A DNA stretch of 64,000 nucleotides from CAYTID01 sp964437735. Its GTDB lineage: Bacteria > Bacteroidota > Ignavibacteria > UBA10030 > BY39. The notes under the pieces are model-generated. The model did not search any database. It was given only the letters and a program-made list of their open reading frames with translations, and had not been told where the DNA came from. The stretch spans positions 1 to 64,000 of the forward strand of contig CAYTID010000004.1 in NCBI GenBank assembly GCA_964437735.1, in the 5' to 3' direction. Shown in pieces: positions 16,936 to 26,308 of the stretch. Both the position numbers and the translations under genes were made by a program. Position 1 is the first letter of the stretch. The number at the start of each line of letters is the position of its first letter.

Positions 16936-19500
16936 TTATATCTTTTTCCCTTTTTTCTTTTTAGGCGGTTCCTTCTCTTTTTCAAACAATGAAGTTTGAT
17001 TTTTATCTTTAGAATTATCGTTCATTTTCTTTTCTGGTTTATTGCTGGCGCCATTAAGGTTTAATTCTTCCGATTCCTCAGAAGGCACAATTGCCAACGC
17101 TGTAATCGAGTCTTTTTCATCAAGCTTTATTAACCTGACTCCCTGAGCATTGCGTCCGGTCACCCTTATCATAGACGCAGACTGGCGGATGATCATCCCC
17201 TGTTCTGTCACTACTACGATATCGTCTTTATCATAAACCTCTTTTATGGCAACCATTTTACCTGTTTTATCGGTTGCTTTAACGGTAATTACTCCTTTTC
17301 CACCTCTGTGACTTATTCGATATTCATCCAGTTCGCTTCTCTTTCCGTAACCGTTTTCCGTTGCTATAAGAATCGTAGTTTTCGCCCGTCGGATTGCAAC
17401 GGCTCCGACAACTTTATCTCCCTTCGATAGTTTAACTGCACGGACCCCGGAAGCTGTGCGTCCCATGGCCCTTGCTTCTTTCTCATTAAATCTGATCGCT
17501 AACCCGTTCATTGTGCCAATTACAATATCTTGTGAGCCATCAGTTAACTTAACATCTCTGACTACATCTCCTTTTTTTAGAGTAATTGCCGTGATCCCGG
17601 TTTTTCGTGGATTGCTGAATTCTGATAAGGAAGTTTTCTTAACCTGACCCTTTTCGGTCACCATTATTACATGCATCTTTTCATCGAATCCCGACACATT
17701 TACAAACGCAGCAATGTTTTCATCCGTCTGCTTTTGCAATAAATTCACAATCGATTTTCCTCTTGCAAGTCTGTTTGCTTCAGGAATTTCAAAAACTTTC
17801 AGCCAATAACATCTTCCCTTGTCGGTGAAGAATAATATGTAATTATGTGTAGAAGCGATAAACATATGTTCAAGGAAGTCGTCTTCTCTCGTAGCGGCTC
17901 CGGTTACTCCTTTTCCTCCGCGGGATTGTCTGCGATAACCCGAGACCGGAAATCTCTTTATAAATCCATTATGGCTTATTGTTATAACAACATCCTCTTC
18001 CGCGATCATGTCTTCTATGCTGAATTCTTCATAATCGTATATGATGTTGGTTCTTCGTTCATCGCCGTATTTAGTTTTTAACTCCACCAACTCTTCTTTA
18101 ATAATTTGCATCTGCAATTTTTTGCTTGCCAGAATTGATTTGAGTTTTTCGATCTTCTTTAATAAATCACGGTACTCTTCCTCAATCTTCTTCCGCTCAA
18201 GTCCTGTAAGCCGCTGCAAACGCATATCTAAAATAGCCTTTGATTGAATTTCAGACAATTTGAATTTCTTCATCAACCCATCTTTTGCAGCATCAACATC
18301 TTTCGACTTTTTTATAAGTTTAATAATCTCATCAATGTTATCTAAGGCGATAATATAACCTTCGAGAATATGTGCTCGCTTTTCAGCTTCGTTAAGTTCA
18401 AATTTCGACCTTCTTATGATTATTTCGTTTCTGTGGCTAATGAAATTGTCGAGTATTTGCCGAAGCGTAAGAACTTGGGGTCTCCCTTCAACGAGTGCAA
18501 GCATTATCACGCCGAAAGTCGTCTGCATCTGTGTGTATTTATACAAATTATTCAGCACAACTTCAGCGGTAGCGTCGCGTTTAAGTTCTATCACTATTCT
18601 TAATCCGTCTCTGTCGGATTCATCCCGTACGTCTGAAATATCTTCTAATTTTTTATCCGAAACCAAATCAGCTATTTTTTCTATTAAGGATGCTTTGTTC
18701 ACCTGATACGGAATTTCGGTGACTATGATAGACTGTCTGTCGTTTTTTCCTGTCTCAATATTTGCTTTCGCCCTGATGACGATCCTGCCTCGTCCTGTTC
18801 GGTAAGCGTCCTTTACGCCGTCATAGCCGTAAATTATTCCCCCTGTCGGAAAATCAGGAGCCTTAATGTATTTAATAAGTTTTTCGTCTGCCAGCTTAGG
18901 ATCGTCAATAACCGCCAAACAGCCATCGACCACTTCGGTTAAATTGTGGGGTGGAATGTTTGTTGCCATACCAACGGCAATTCCCGAAGTACCGTTGACG
19001 AGAAGATTCGGCGCTAGCGCGGGTAATACGGACGGCTCTTTTAAAGTATCGTCAAAATTCGGAGTGAATAAAACTGTGTCCTTTTCCAAATCTTTAAGCA
19101 TATCTTCGGCATACTTGGTAAGCCGGGCTTCGGTGTAACGCATTGCCGCTGGAGAATCTCCATCTACTGACCCAAAATTTCCCTGTCCATCGACGAGTAA
19201 ATACCTCATCGAAAAATCCTGAGCCATTCGTACCATTGTATCATATACAGCTGTGTCACCGTGCGGGTGATACTTACCGAGAACTTCTCCAACAATACGA
19301 GCAGACTTTTTGTAAGCCCGGTTTGATGCCAGACCAAGATCCTGCATACCGTACAATACGCGTCTGTGAACCGGTTTTAAACCGTCACGCACATCGGGTA
19401 AAGCACGCGCCACAATTACGCTCATTGCGTAATCAATATAGCTCCCCTTCATTTCGTCTTCAATATCTACCGGAATAATTTTTTCGTTTAATGTTGCCAT
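16936..19500 (-). CDS. gyrA: DNA gyrase subunit A
   Basis: This is the DNA-breaking and rejoining subunit of gyrase, which with GyrB introduces negative supercoils. Its 854 residues are of normal length. Seen: the N-terminal IPVDIEDEMKGSYIDYAMSVI, HPHGDTAVYDT in the quinolone-pocket region, and AAMRYTEARL near residue 117-126 with the catalytic tyrosine. The GyrA-box-like SRGGKGVTG near residue 540 opens the C-terminal pinwheel and marks a gyrase and not topoisomerase IV. The C-terminal tail is highly charged (lysine and glutamate rich). It follows gyrB on the minus strand with a 41-base gap. Confidence 0.95.
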   Translation of the reverse strand: MATLNEKIIPVDIEDEMKGSYIDYAMSVIVARALPDVRDGLKPVHRRVLYGMQDLGLASNRAYKKSARIVGEVLGKYHPHGDTAVYDTMVRMAQDFSMRYLLVDGQGNFGSVDGDSPAAMRYTEARLTKYAEDMLKDLEKDTVLFTPNFDDTLKEPSVLPALAPNLLVNGTSGIAVGMATNIPPHNLTEVVDGCLAVIDDPKLADEKLIKYIKAPDFPTGGIIYGYDGVKDAYRTGRGRIVIRAKANIETGKNDRQSIIVTEIPYQVNKASLIEKIADLVSDKKLEDISDVRDESDRDGLRIVIELKRDATAEVVLNNLYKYTQMQTTFGVIMLALVEGRPQVLTLRQILDNFISHRNEIIIRRSKFELNEAEKRAHILEGYIIALDNIDEIIKLIKKSKDVDAAKDGLMKKFKLSEIQSKAILDMRLQRLTGLERKKIEEEYRDLLKKIEKLKSILASKKLQMQIIKEELVELKTKYGDERRTNIIYDYEEFSIEDMIAEEDVVITISHNGFIKRFPVSGYRRQSRGGKGVTGAATREDDFLEHMFIASTHNYILFFTDKGRCYWLKVFEIPEANRLARGKSIVNLLQKQTDENIAAFVNVSGFDEKMHVIMVTEKGQVKKTSLSEFSNPRKTGITAITLKKGDVVRDVKLTDGSQDIVIGTMNGLAIRFNEKEARAMGRTASGVRAVKLSKGDKVVGAVAIRRAKTTILIATENGYGKRSELDEYRISHRGGKGVITVKATDKTGKMVAIKEVYDKDDIVVVTEQGMIIRQSASMIRVTGRNAQGVRLIKLDEKDSITALAIVPSEESEELNLNGASNKPEKKMNDNSKDKNQTSLFEKEKEPPKKKKGKKI

Positions 19501-19541
19501 TTATAATCCTTGAAAATAATTTCTGTTTAAATAGTTATAGT

Positions 19542-21608
19542 TTAGATGTCGAGGTTTCTCACATACTTCGCGTTTTTTTCAATAAAATCGCGTCGAGGCT
19601 CTACATCGTCACCCATCAGTATAGAAAAAGTCCTGTCGGCGTCTGCAGCATTTTCAATAGAAATCTGAAGCAGCGTCCGTTTGTCCGGATTCATAGTTGT
19701 TTCCCAAAGTTGTTCAGGATTCATTTCTCCCAAACCTTTGAATCTGGAAATCGAAACGCCGTCTGTCGTGATCACTTCCCCTTCTGCGACTTCAGTAACT
19801 TTTTCTTCAGACTGCTGTCCTTTGGCTTTTTCATTCTTAAGACGTTTGATTGTCTCAAGCCGTTCGTCATCATCGTAAGCGTACAGTTCCTGTTTTCCTT
19901 TTTTGATCTTATACAATGGCGGCTGGGCAACATATATATGACCGAGTTCGATGAGATTTTTCATGTAACGGAAGAGAAGAGTAAGCAATAACGTTCTTAT
20001 ATGCGATCCGTCCACATCGGCGTCGCACATGATGATTATCTTTCCGTAACGGATCTTTTCGGGATTGAATTCATCGCCTACGCCTGTGCCGATAGCGGTA
20101 AATATCGCTCGTATCTCATCGTTTTCCAGGATTTTGTGTAAACGCGCTTTTTGAACATTTAAAATTTTTCCTTTTATGGGGAGAATCGCCTGAAATCTTC
20201 TGTCCCTGCCTTGTTTCGCGCTTCCGCCCGCTGAATCACCCTCAACAATATAAAGTTCGCAGAGCGATGGGTCGTTAATAGAACAATCTGCCAGTTTACC
20301 GGGTAAACTTGTTGACTCAAGCGCGCTTTTACGGCGTGTCAGGTCTCGGGCTTTACGCGCCGCTTCACGAGCTTCGGCGGCAAGCAGACATTTCTCAATA
20401 ATTTTTTTTGCGTCCGAAGGATTTTGTTCGAGCCATATGGAAAGATGTTCGCCTACAATTCCTTCCACAATGCTTTTGATCTCGCTGTTTCCGAGTTTTG
20501 TTTTTGTCTGTCCTTCGAACTGAGGCTCCGGAACTTTTACGCTTATGATAGCGGTAAGACCTTCGCGGAAATCATCTCCGGATAACTGCACTCCGTTTTC
20601 TTTGACGAGGTTGTTTTTATAAGCGTAATTGTTCAGCGTCCTTGTCAGCGCGGATCTGAAACCTATAAGATGCGTTCCTCCTTCGTGCGTGTTTATATCA
20701 TTAACGTAAGTAAAAACGTTCTCGGAGAAATGGTCGTTGTACTGAAATACAACTTCAACATCAACAACGCGGCTGCTTTCGTCTTTATCCTCGCCGTGAG
20801 CGTAGAAAACTTTTTTTATGATCGGCTGACGTGTTGTGTCGATGTATTTAACAAACTCAACCAATCCCCCTTTAAAGTGGAAGGTTTCCTCCTGTTCCTC
20901 ATCTTCGCGTAAATCAACTATTCTTAAAGTAACTTCAGAATTTAAAAATGCCAGCTCGCGCAGGCGCTCGGCGATGGTTTCGTATTTGTAGGCAGTGTTC
21001 TTGAATATCTTGTTGTCGGGTAAAAATGTAACTTTTGTTCCTGTTTTATTCCGTTCAGCTTTACCTATTACTTTTACGGGGGCAACGGGTTCTCCTCTTT
21101 TAAATTTCTGGAAAAATACTTTTCCTTCGCGTCTAACCTCAACCTCAAGCCATTCACTCAGCGCGTTAACAACCGACACCCCCACTCCGTGAAGGCCGCC
21201 TGAAACTTTATAAGTATTACGGTCGAATTTTCCTCCGGCATGTAATACCGTCATAACGACTTCGAGAGCAGATTTTTTTTCTTCCGGATGGATATCGGTC
21301 GGGATACCGCGTCCGTCATCTTCTACCGAAACCGATCCGTTCGGATTGATCTTTACAACAATGTTATTACAGTAACCTGCCATTGCTTCGTCAATAGAGT
21401 TATCAACGACCTCATAAACAAGGTGATGTAAGCCTCTTGCGCTGACGTCGCCAATGTACATAGCGGGGCGTCGCCTGACTGCCTCAAGTCCTTTTAATAC
21501 TGTAATATCTTCAGCGCCATACTGCCTTTCGGAGCCGGATTTTTTTACTTCTTCCGGTTTTTGAGACTTTTTTTCTTTGTCTTTGAATTTTTTATTGTCT
21601 TTTGTCAT
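19542..21608 (-). CDS. gyrB: DNA gyrase subunit B
   Basis: This is the ATPase subunit of gyrase, 688 residues. The N-terminal GHKL ATPase shows YGAEDITVLKGLEAVRRRPA, EVVDNSIDEAMAGY and DDGRGIP. The Toprim domain shows IVEGDSAGGSAKQGRDRRFQ near residue 455 and MCDADVDGSHIRTLLLT. A charged insert (KNEKAKGQQSEEKVTE) near residue 600 is probably a surface loop. The first 30 residues are lysine-rich and precede the conserved domain; the start at 21608 could be shortened. It lies 8 bases downstream of the DUF721 gene in the dnaA-to-gyrA run. Confidence 0.95.
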   Translation of the reverse strand: MTKDNKKFKDKEKKSQKPEEVKKSGSERQYGAEDITVLKGLEAVRRRPAMYIGDVSARGLHHLVYEVVDNSIDEAMAGYCNNIVVKINPNGSVSVEDDGRGIPTDIHPEEKKSALEVVMTVLHAGGKFDRNTYKVSGGLHGVGVSVVNALSEWLEVEVRREGKVFFQKFKRGEPVAPVKVIGKAERNKTGTKVTFLPDNKIFKNTAYKYETIAERLRELAFLNSEVTLRIVDLREDEEQEETFHFKGGLVEFVKYIDTTRQPIIKKVFYAHGEDKDESSRVVDVEVVFQYNDHFSENVFTYVNDINTHEGGTHLIGFRSALTRTLNNYAYKNNLVKENGVQLSGDDFREGLTAIISVKVPEPQFEGQTKTKLGNSEIKSIVEGIVGEHLSIWLEQNPSDAKKIIEKCLLAAEAREAARKARDLTRRKSALESTSLPGKLADCSINDPSLCELYIVEGDSAGGSAKQGRDRRFQAILPIKGKILNVQKARLHKILENDEIRAIFTAIGTGVGDEFNPEKIRYGKIIIMCDADVDGSHIRTLLLTLLFRYMKNLIELGHIYVAQPPLYKIKKGKQELYAYDDDERLETIKRLKNEKAKGQQSEEKVTEVAEGEVITTDGVSISRFKGLGEMNPEQLWETTMNPDKRTLLQISIENAADADRTFSILMGDDVEPRRDFIEKNAKYVRNLDI

Positions 21609-21616
21609 TTTTACTT

Positions 21617-21907
21617 TTACCTGAATACTATTTCTTTTACAATTTCTTCTTCTAATTCTTTATTTAATTTTTTAATAATTTCTTTTTTTAGAAAAATTAA
21701 CTCGTTGCGCCAAACCGCTTTTTCAACGCGTACATATAAAATATTTTTGTCTATTCTTTCCGCTTTCGTAACTTTCGCAATTTGTTCGCCAACAACTTTT
21801 TCCCAAATATTTAAAACTTCCATTCTTTTTAATTTTTCATCTAATCCTAAAGTTTTTAAAACAGAATTAATGGAAGCGCTGAATATTTTTAAATTAGTTG
21901 ATTTCAA
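21617..21907 (-). CDS. DUF721 / DciA-like protein
   Basis: This small 96-residue protein has the DUF721 pattern: LKIFSASINSVLKTLGLDEKL, NIWEKVVGEQIAKVTKAERI and LYVRVEKAVWRNELIFLKKEII. In bacteria lacking DnaC or DnaI, DUF721 proteins (DciA) act as helicase operators that help load DnaB. Its place directly after recF and before gyrB, in the origin cluster, fits that role. Its start overlaps the recF end by 14 bases, so translation is probably coupled. Family membership is clear from position and pattern; the helicase-loading function is inferred. Confidence 0.75.
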   Translation of the reverse strand: MKSTNLKIFSASINSVLKTLGLDEKLKRMEVLNIWEKVVGEQIAKVTKAERIDKNILYVRVEKAVWRNELIFLKKEIIKKLNKELEEEIVKEIVFR

Positions 21908-23024
21908 TTTTCCCCGATTTTACGAAAAACTTTTTGTTCTTTTCACCAAACTCGAGCGCTTTATCAAATACCCCGGAATTTGTTGACGTAATAAAGGTCT
22001 GGCTAAGTGTTTCGATTAACTTCAACATTCGCTGTGCACGAGCCTCGTCTAATTCACTGAACACATCGTCCAGCAAGAATACCGGCGTTTCATTACAGAC
22101 CTCCTTTAAGAAAAAGAATTCTCCGATTTTTAAAGCAATCAAAAATGTTTTATGTTGACCCTGAGAAGCAAATTTCCGCAGGTCAAGTCCGTTAATCTTC
22201 AAGATCAACTCATCTCTGTGCGGACCTACAAGCGTTGAGCCTATTCGGATCTCCTCCGTTCTCTTTTGTTCCAGATTCAAAAAAAACTTTTCCTTGATTG
22301 TATCAAGGTTGTCTTTCACTGTAATTTCGAAAGAAGGCGAATATTCGATATGCGGAACTTCTTCAATATCAACAATTTTTGTATAAGCTTCGGAAATATA
22401 TTTATAAAAATTATTAATGAAATCTTTACGTTTTAAAATTATTTTCGATCCCGTACTTACCAACTGCTTGTTCCATGGTTCGATTATAAAAGATATATCT
22501 GCTTTTGAATATTTATTTTCAATCAATATTTTATTTCTATGTCTTAAAATTTTTCTAAACTCAGACAAATCCTCGAGATACAGAGCACTCGATTGAGAAA
22601 TGACTAAGTCCAGAAATTTCCTCCTGTCGGAAGGTCCCCCGAAAGTAATGTTTGAATTTTCAGGAGAAAGTATTACAATCGGAAATTTTCCTATTACCGA
22701 CGAAAACGGTTCTATTCTCCTTTTGTTAATAGAATATACTTTTTCACTTTCAGCAACACTATATGCAATGTGAATTTTACTCGATTTATCATTATTCGAT
22801 GCAATATCTGATTCTATTTCAAAAATATCTTCCCCTAATGTTATTACTACAGAATCACTACTTGCATAAAAACTTTTTGTGAGCGAAATGTATGATATTG
22901 CTTCGAGAAGGTTCGTTTTACCTTCGCCGTTATCTCCAAGTATTATGTTAGCTTTTTGTCCGAATTCAAGTTCGGTGTTTGAGTGGTTGCGAAAATTTTT
23001 AACGCGAATACTTTTAATATACAT
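21894..23024 (-). CDS. recF: DNA replication and repair protein RecF
   Basis: This is an SMC-like ATPase that binds gapped DNA and, with RecO and RecR, loads RecA. Its 376 residues include Walker A ILGDNGEGKTNLLEAI near residue 28-43, the RecF signature LSPENSNITFGGPSDRRKFLD, and SQGQHKTFLIALKIGE followed by Walker B PVFLLDDVFSELD near the C-terminus. It follows dnaN with a 7-base gap and overlaps the DUF721 gene. The order dnaA-dnaN-recF is the classic origin order. Confidence 0.93.
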   Translation of the reverse strand: MYIKSIRVKNFRNHSNTELEFGQKANIILGDNGEGKTNLLEAISYISLTKSFYASSDSVVITLGEDIFEIESDIASNNDKSSKIHIAYSVAESEKVYSINKRRIEPFSSVIGKFPIVILSPENSNITFGGPSDRRKFLDLVISQSSALYLEDLSEFRKILRHRNKILIENKYSKADISFIIEPWNKQLVSTGSKIILKRKDFINNFYKYISEAYTKIVDIEEVPHIEYSPSFEITVKDNLDTIKEKFFLNLEQKRTEEIRIGSTLVGPHRDELILKINGLDLRKFASQGQHKTFLIALKIGEFFFLKEVCNETPVFLLDDVFSELDEARAQRMLKLIETLSQTFITSTNSGVFDKALEFGEKNKKFFVKSGKIEIN

Positions 23025-23031
23025 TTATTAC

Positions 23032-24147
23032 TCAGACATTCAAGCGAACCGGCATAACCAACATTAACAAGTCTTCATTTTCAGACTGTTCTTTAGGTTT
23101 TACTATTGCGGCTCGGTTCGAACTTGAAAACAAAAACTCAATTTCAATACTATCGATGTGCGATAGAATATCGAGTAAGTAATTTGCATTGAAACCTATT
23201 TCAAAGTTATCATTTGTGTATTCACACAAAATCTTTTCTTTGGATTCACTGCCAAAATCTATATCTTCCGCCGATATTGTTAATTCGTTTTTTTCCAGAG
23301 AGAATCTTATTTGATGCGTCGTGGTACTTGCGTATAGTGAAGCCCTTTTTACAGATGAAAGCAATTCGTTTCTGTTTATCGAAAGTAATACATTATTTTC
23401 AGAAGGAATTACGCTGTCATAATTCGGATATTTTTCATCTATTAACCTTGATAATAAAATGGTATCACCAAAATTAAACGATATATGCGACTCGTTAACA
23501 GAAATTGAATTTAACTCTTCATCAAAATGTTTAGAAATAATGTTCAACGTTTTATTCGGAATAATAACATTTTTATCTTTCACTTCAGTCCTCGGAGAGA
23601 CTGTTACCAGTTTTACCAACCTGTGACCGTCGGTTGAAACTGCTCGAATTTCTTCTTTCATAATTTGGAAGTAAACCCCCGTCATTGCCGGTCGCAATTC
23701 ATCCGTACTGGTAGCAAAAAGAGTTTTATTAATTAATCTTTTTAAGGTTCCTGTGTTTAATAAAATATTTTCTTCTTCTTTAATGATATCGGGAGAAGGA
23801 AATTCTTCTGCTAATTGACCGGTTAAGCGGTATTCACCTTTATCTGTTTCAATCAAAATTTTTAAATTACTTAAATCTGCCGAAAATTTTATGTTTATAT
23901 TCGGCAAGGCTCGTATTGTATCCATCACCCTTTTTGCCGGAACAACTATGCTTCCGCTTTCATCGCCCTTTACTTTTATTGAAGATGAAATTGAAATTTC
24001 AAGATCGTTAGCTGTAATAGTCAATTCATCATCTTTTAATGTAAAGAGATAGTTTTCCAGTATCGGCATTGTGGATTTAGCAGGGACAACGCTGCCGGTT
24101 TTTGTAAGTACTTTTAATAAATCACCGCTTAATACAGAAAATTTCAT
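23032..24147 (-). CDS. dnaN: DNA polymerase III beta subunit (sliding clamp)
   Basis: This ring-forming processivity clamp has 371 residues, three repeats of the clamp fold, and a normal length. Matches include MKFSVLSGDLLKVLTKTGSVVPAKSTMPILENYL at the start, ISVSTDGHRLV-type text (AVSTDGHRLVKLVT) in the middle and MLVMPVRLNV at the end, the family's typical C-terminus. An AGGAGGAG ribosome binding site lies just upstream of its ATG. It is separated from dnaA by a 364-base AT-rich gap holding DnaA-box-like sites. Confidence 0.94.
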   Translation of the reverse strand: MKFSVLSGDLLKVLTKTGSVVPAKSTMPILENYLFTLKDDELTITANDLEISISSSIKVKGDESGSIVVPAKRVMDTIRALPNINIKFSADLSNLKILIETDKGEYRLTGQLAEEFPSPDIIKEEENILLNTGTLKRLINKTLFATSTDELRPAMTGVYFQIMKEEIRAVSTDGHRLVKLVTVSPRTEVKDKNVIIPNKTLNIISKHFDEELNSISVNESHISFNFGDTILLSRLIDEKYPNYDSVIPSENNVLLSINRNELLSSVKRASLYASTTTHQIRFSLEKNELTISAEDIDFGSESKEKILCEYTNDNFEIGFNANYLLDILSHIDSIEIEFLFSSSNRAAIVKPKEQSENEDLLMLVMPVRLNV

Positions 24148-24511
24148 TTACTCCTCCTATTTTTGAGGTAATTTTTATTTGAATTTTTGTTGTTAAATTT
24201 ACGTTTTTTTTTTGAAATATACAAAAAGATTTTCCTTATAAGTTACTAAAAATCATATACTTAATAATATTTTATATAGATGATTAATATTAATTATATG
24301 CATTGTTGATATGTGGATAACTTATTGATATCTTCATTTTTGTCTGAAAAATTTTAAATATTGATTTTTATTACTGTTATCTTTGTGTGGATTATTCATA
24401 ATCGTATCAACAATATCATTAAAAACCAATTAGAAATGTTGAATTTTTAAATGCTATTAACATAAAATTAACACTAACTCACAAATATTACACAAAGATA
24501 TCAACATTTTT
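24148..24511. promoter_or_regulatory. dnaA-dnaN intergenic region with DnaA boxes, candidate part of oriC
   Basis: This gap is extremely AT-rich. It holds a perfect DnaA box TGTGGATAA (24312-24320), a one-mismatch box TGTGGATTA (24386-24394), and weaker forms TGTTGATAT (24304-24312), GTATCAACA near 24404 and ATATCAACA near 24497. Together with the gap upstream of dnaA it forms a bipartite arrangement typical of chromosomal origins. The dnaN promoter should also be here. Confidence 0.55.
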
Positions 24512-26005
24512 TTACGATCTATTGTTAAGCTTTTGTTTTAACAACTGGATAAGGTCAAAATATTTTTTATCATTTTTCATTAAATCTTCTATTGTTTGAT
24601 AAGCATGAATAACTGTGCTGTGATCGCGGCCTCCAAAATGTAAACCAATCGTTTTCAATGAATTATTTGTTAGTTCTTTCGATAAGTACATCGCCATTTG
24701 GCGCGCTAAAACAACTTCTTGTTTTCGTGTTTTTGCACGAACAAGATCTTCAGGAATATTTAAATTTTCACAAACCATTCTTTGAATTTCTTCGATAGTA
24801 ATATGTGATTTTATTTCTCCGACAACGGTTCTTACTACCTCTTTTGCCAAATCAATATCTACTTCTCTGTTGCGTATCGATGCGTTAGCCAACAAACTGA
24901 TTAAACATCCTTCCAACTCACGAATATTGGAGGTTACATTCAAAGCAAGAAACTCAATAACATCCTGGTTTATATCTATGCCGTTGTCAAGACTTTTTTT
25001 TCGGAGGATCGCAGTCCGGGTTTCCAAATCGGGAGCTTGAATATCCGCAGTTAAACCCGACTGAAACCTTGATATCAAACGATCGTTAAGTCCTTTCAAT
25101 TCTTTTGGAGGGCGGTCGCTGGATAAAACAATTTGTTTTCCTTGTTGGTATAATGCATTAAAAGTATGAAAAAAATGATCCTGCGTTTTTTCTTTCTCTT
25201 TAAAAAACTGAATATCATCGACTATCAAAATATCCATACTTCTGTAAAAAGAGGAAAAATCATTCAAACCGTCTGCCTGGATTGCGTCTACGAATTCGAG
25301 CGTAAAAATTTCACTCGTAACATACATAACCCTCTTGGCTTTACCTGACTTAATTGCATGGTTACCGATCGCTTGTATAAGATGAGTTTTTCCCAACCCA
25401 ACGTCACCGTAAATGACCAGAGGATTAAACTGTGTTCCGCCGGGATTGTTTGCAACGGCTAACGCGGCGGCGCGGGCTAATTGGTTGCTCTCTCCTTTTA
25501 TAAAATTATCGAATATATTTTTTTCATTTAATGCCGAAGAAAACGGTTTATTTATATTATTATCGTTTTTTAATTCGTGAAAACGTTTGTCGGGAATATA
25601 TTTTTTTTCGCTTTGAATTGTGACGGGAGTAGGAGTAAATACGAATCTGTTATCAGCCTCTTCGTTTTCCGGAATATCAGAGTTTACCTTGAAATGGAAA
25701 CTAATTGAATTACCCATTATGTTTGTAATAACTTCGGTCAGCAAATCTGAATAATGTTCCTCAACCCATTCATAAAAAAACTGGCTTGGTACTTCCAAAG
25801 TTAAACTACTATGATCCGAACCTATCGGTTTAATAGGTTCAAACCAGGTTTTGTAACTCTGTTGAGATACACGATTCTGAATTAACGAAAGGCATTCCGA
25901 CCAAATTTTTTCATACGGGATCGGTGGATTAGCGCCGTTAGCACTAGAATTTTCGGTGTTTGTGAGTTTATTTTCAATCATATCATTTAAATTATTTATC
26001 AACAT
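24512..26005 (-). CDS. dnaA: Chromosomal replication initiator protein DnaA
   Basis: This AAA+ initiator binds DnaA boxes and melts the origin. Its 497 residues show domain I (YEKIWSECLSLIQ, SYKTWFEPIKP), a variable linker, Walker A YGDVGLGKTHLIQAIGN near residue 198-215, Walker B ILIVDDIQFFKEKEKTQ, the sensor LSSDRPPKEL, and the DNA-binding domain ending GLHFGGRDHSTVIHAYQTI. A TTATCAACA box overlaps its start codon region (25996-26004), which suggests autoregulation. The start at 26005 adds an N-terminal stretch with no homology; MIENKLTN nine codons in is an alternative. Confidence 0.95.
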   Translation of the reverse strand: MLINNLNDMIENKLTNTENSSANGANPPIPYEKIWSECLSLIQNRVSQQSYKTWFEPIKPIGSDHSSLTLEVPSQFFYEWVEEHYSDLLTEVITNIMGNSISFHFKVNSDIPENEEADNRFVFTPTPVTIQSEKKYIPDKRFHELKNDNNINKPFSSALNEKNIFDNFIKGESNQLARAAALAVANNPGGTQFNPLVIYGDVGLGKTHLIQAIGNHAIKSGKAKRVMYVTSEIFTLEFVDAIQADGLNDFSSFYRSMDILIVDDIQFFKEKEKTQDHFFHTFNALYQQGKQIVLSSDRPPKELKGLNDRLISRFQSGLTADIQAPDLETRTAILRKKSLDNGIDINQDVIEFLALNVTSNIRELEGCLISLLANASIRNREVDIDLAKEVVRTVVGEIKSHITIEEIQRMVCENLNIPEDLVRAKTRKQEVVLARQMAMYLSKELTNNSLKTIGLHFGGRDHSTVIHAYQTIEDLMKNDKKYFDLIQLLKQKLNNRS

Positions 26006-26308
26006 ATGTTAACATGTTATTAACATAATTTTACACAATAACAGGGACTACATAAAATATAAAATTTACAGTTTTCACCAAATTATCCACATTAATAACA
26101 CGCTACAAATCTTTTATTTACAACGAGTTACAAGGCGGTGACTCTGAATTGTTAACATGTTGTGAATTACTGAAATGATGCGTTAATTTACGGAAAATGA
26201 ATTAAAAGCTTGACTTACGAAAGTTGTTAACAAGTTATCAACAATAAAATATTGATGAATCACTTGTTGAATTATAATAATTAAAATGAGGGAAAGCAAG
26301 TAAAATAA
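26006..26308. promoter_or_regulatory. dnaA upstream region with DnaA boxes and TGTTAACAtGTT repeats, candidate oriC
   Basis: The gap carries a perfect DnaA box TTATCCACA (26083-26091) and TTATCAACA (26235-26243); another TTATCAACA spans 25996-26004. The 12-mer TGTTAACATGTT occurs exactly at 26007-26018 and 26150-26161, with a one-mismatch copy at 26225-26236. Such repeated elements around DnaA boxes next to dnaA point to the replication origin or to dnaA autoregulation. It also holds the dnaA promoter, which I could not place exactly. Confidence 0.6.
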
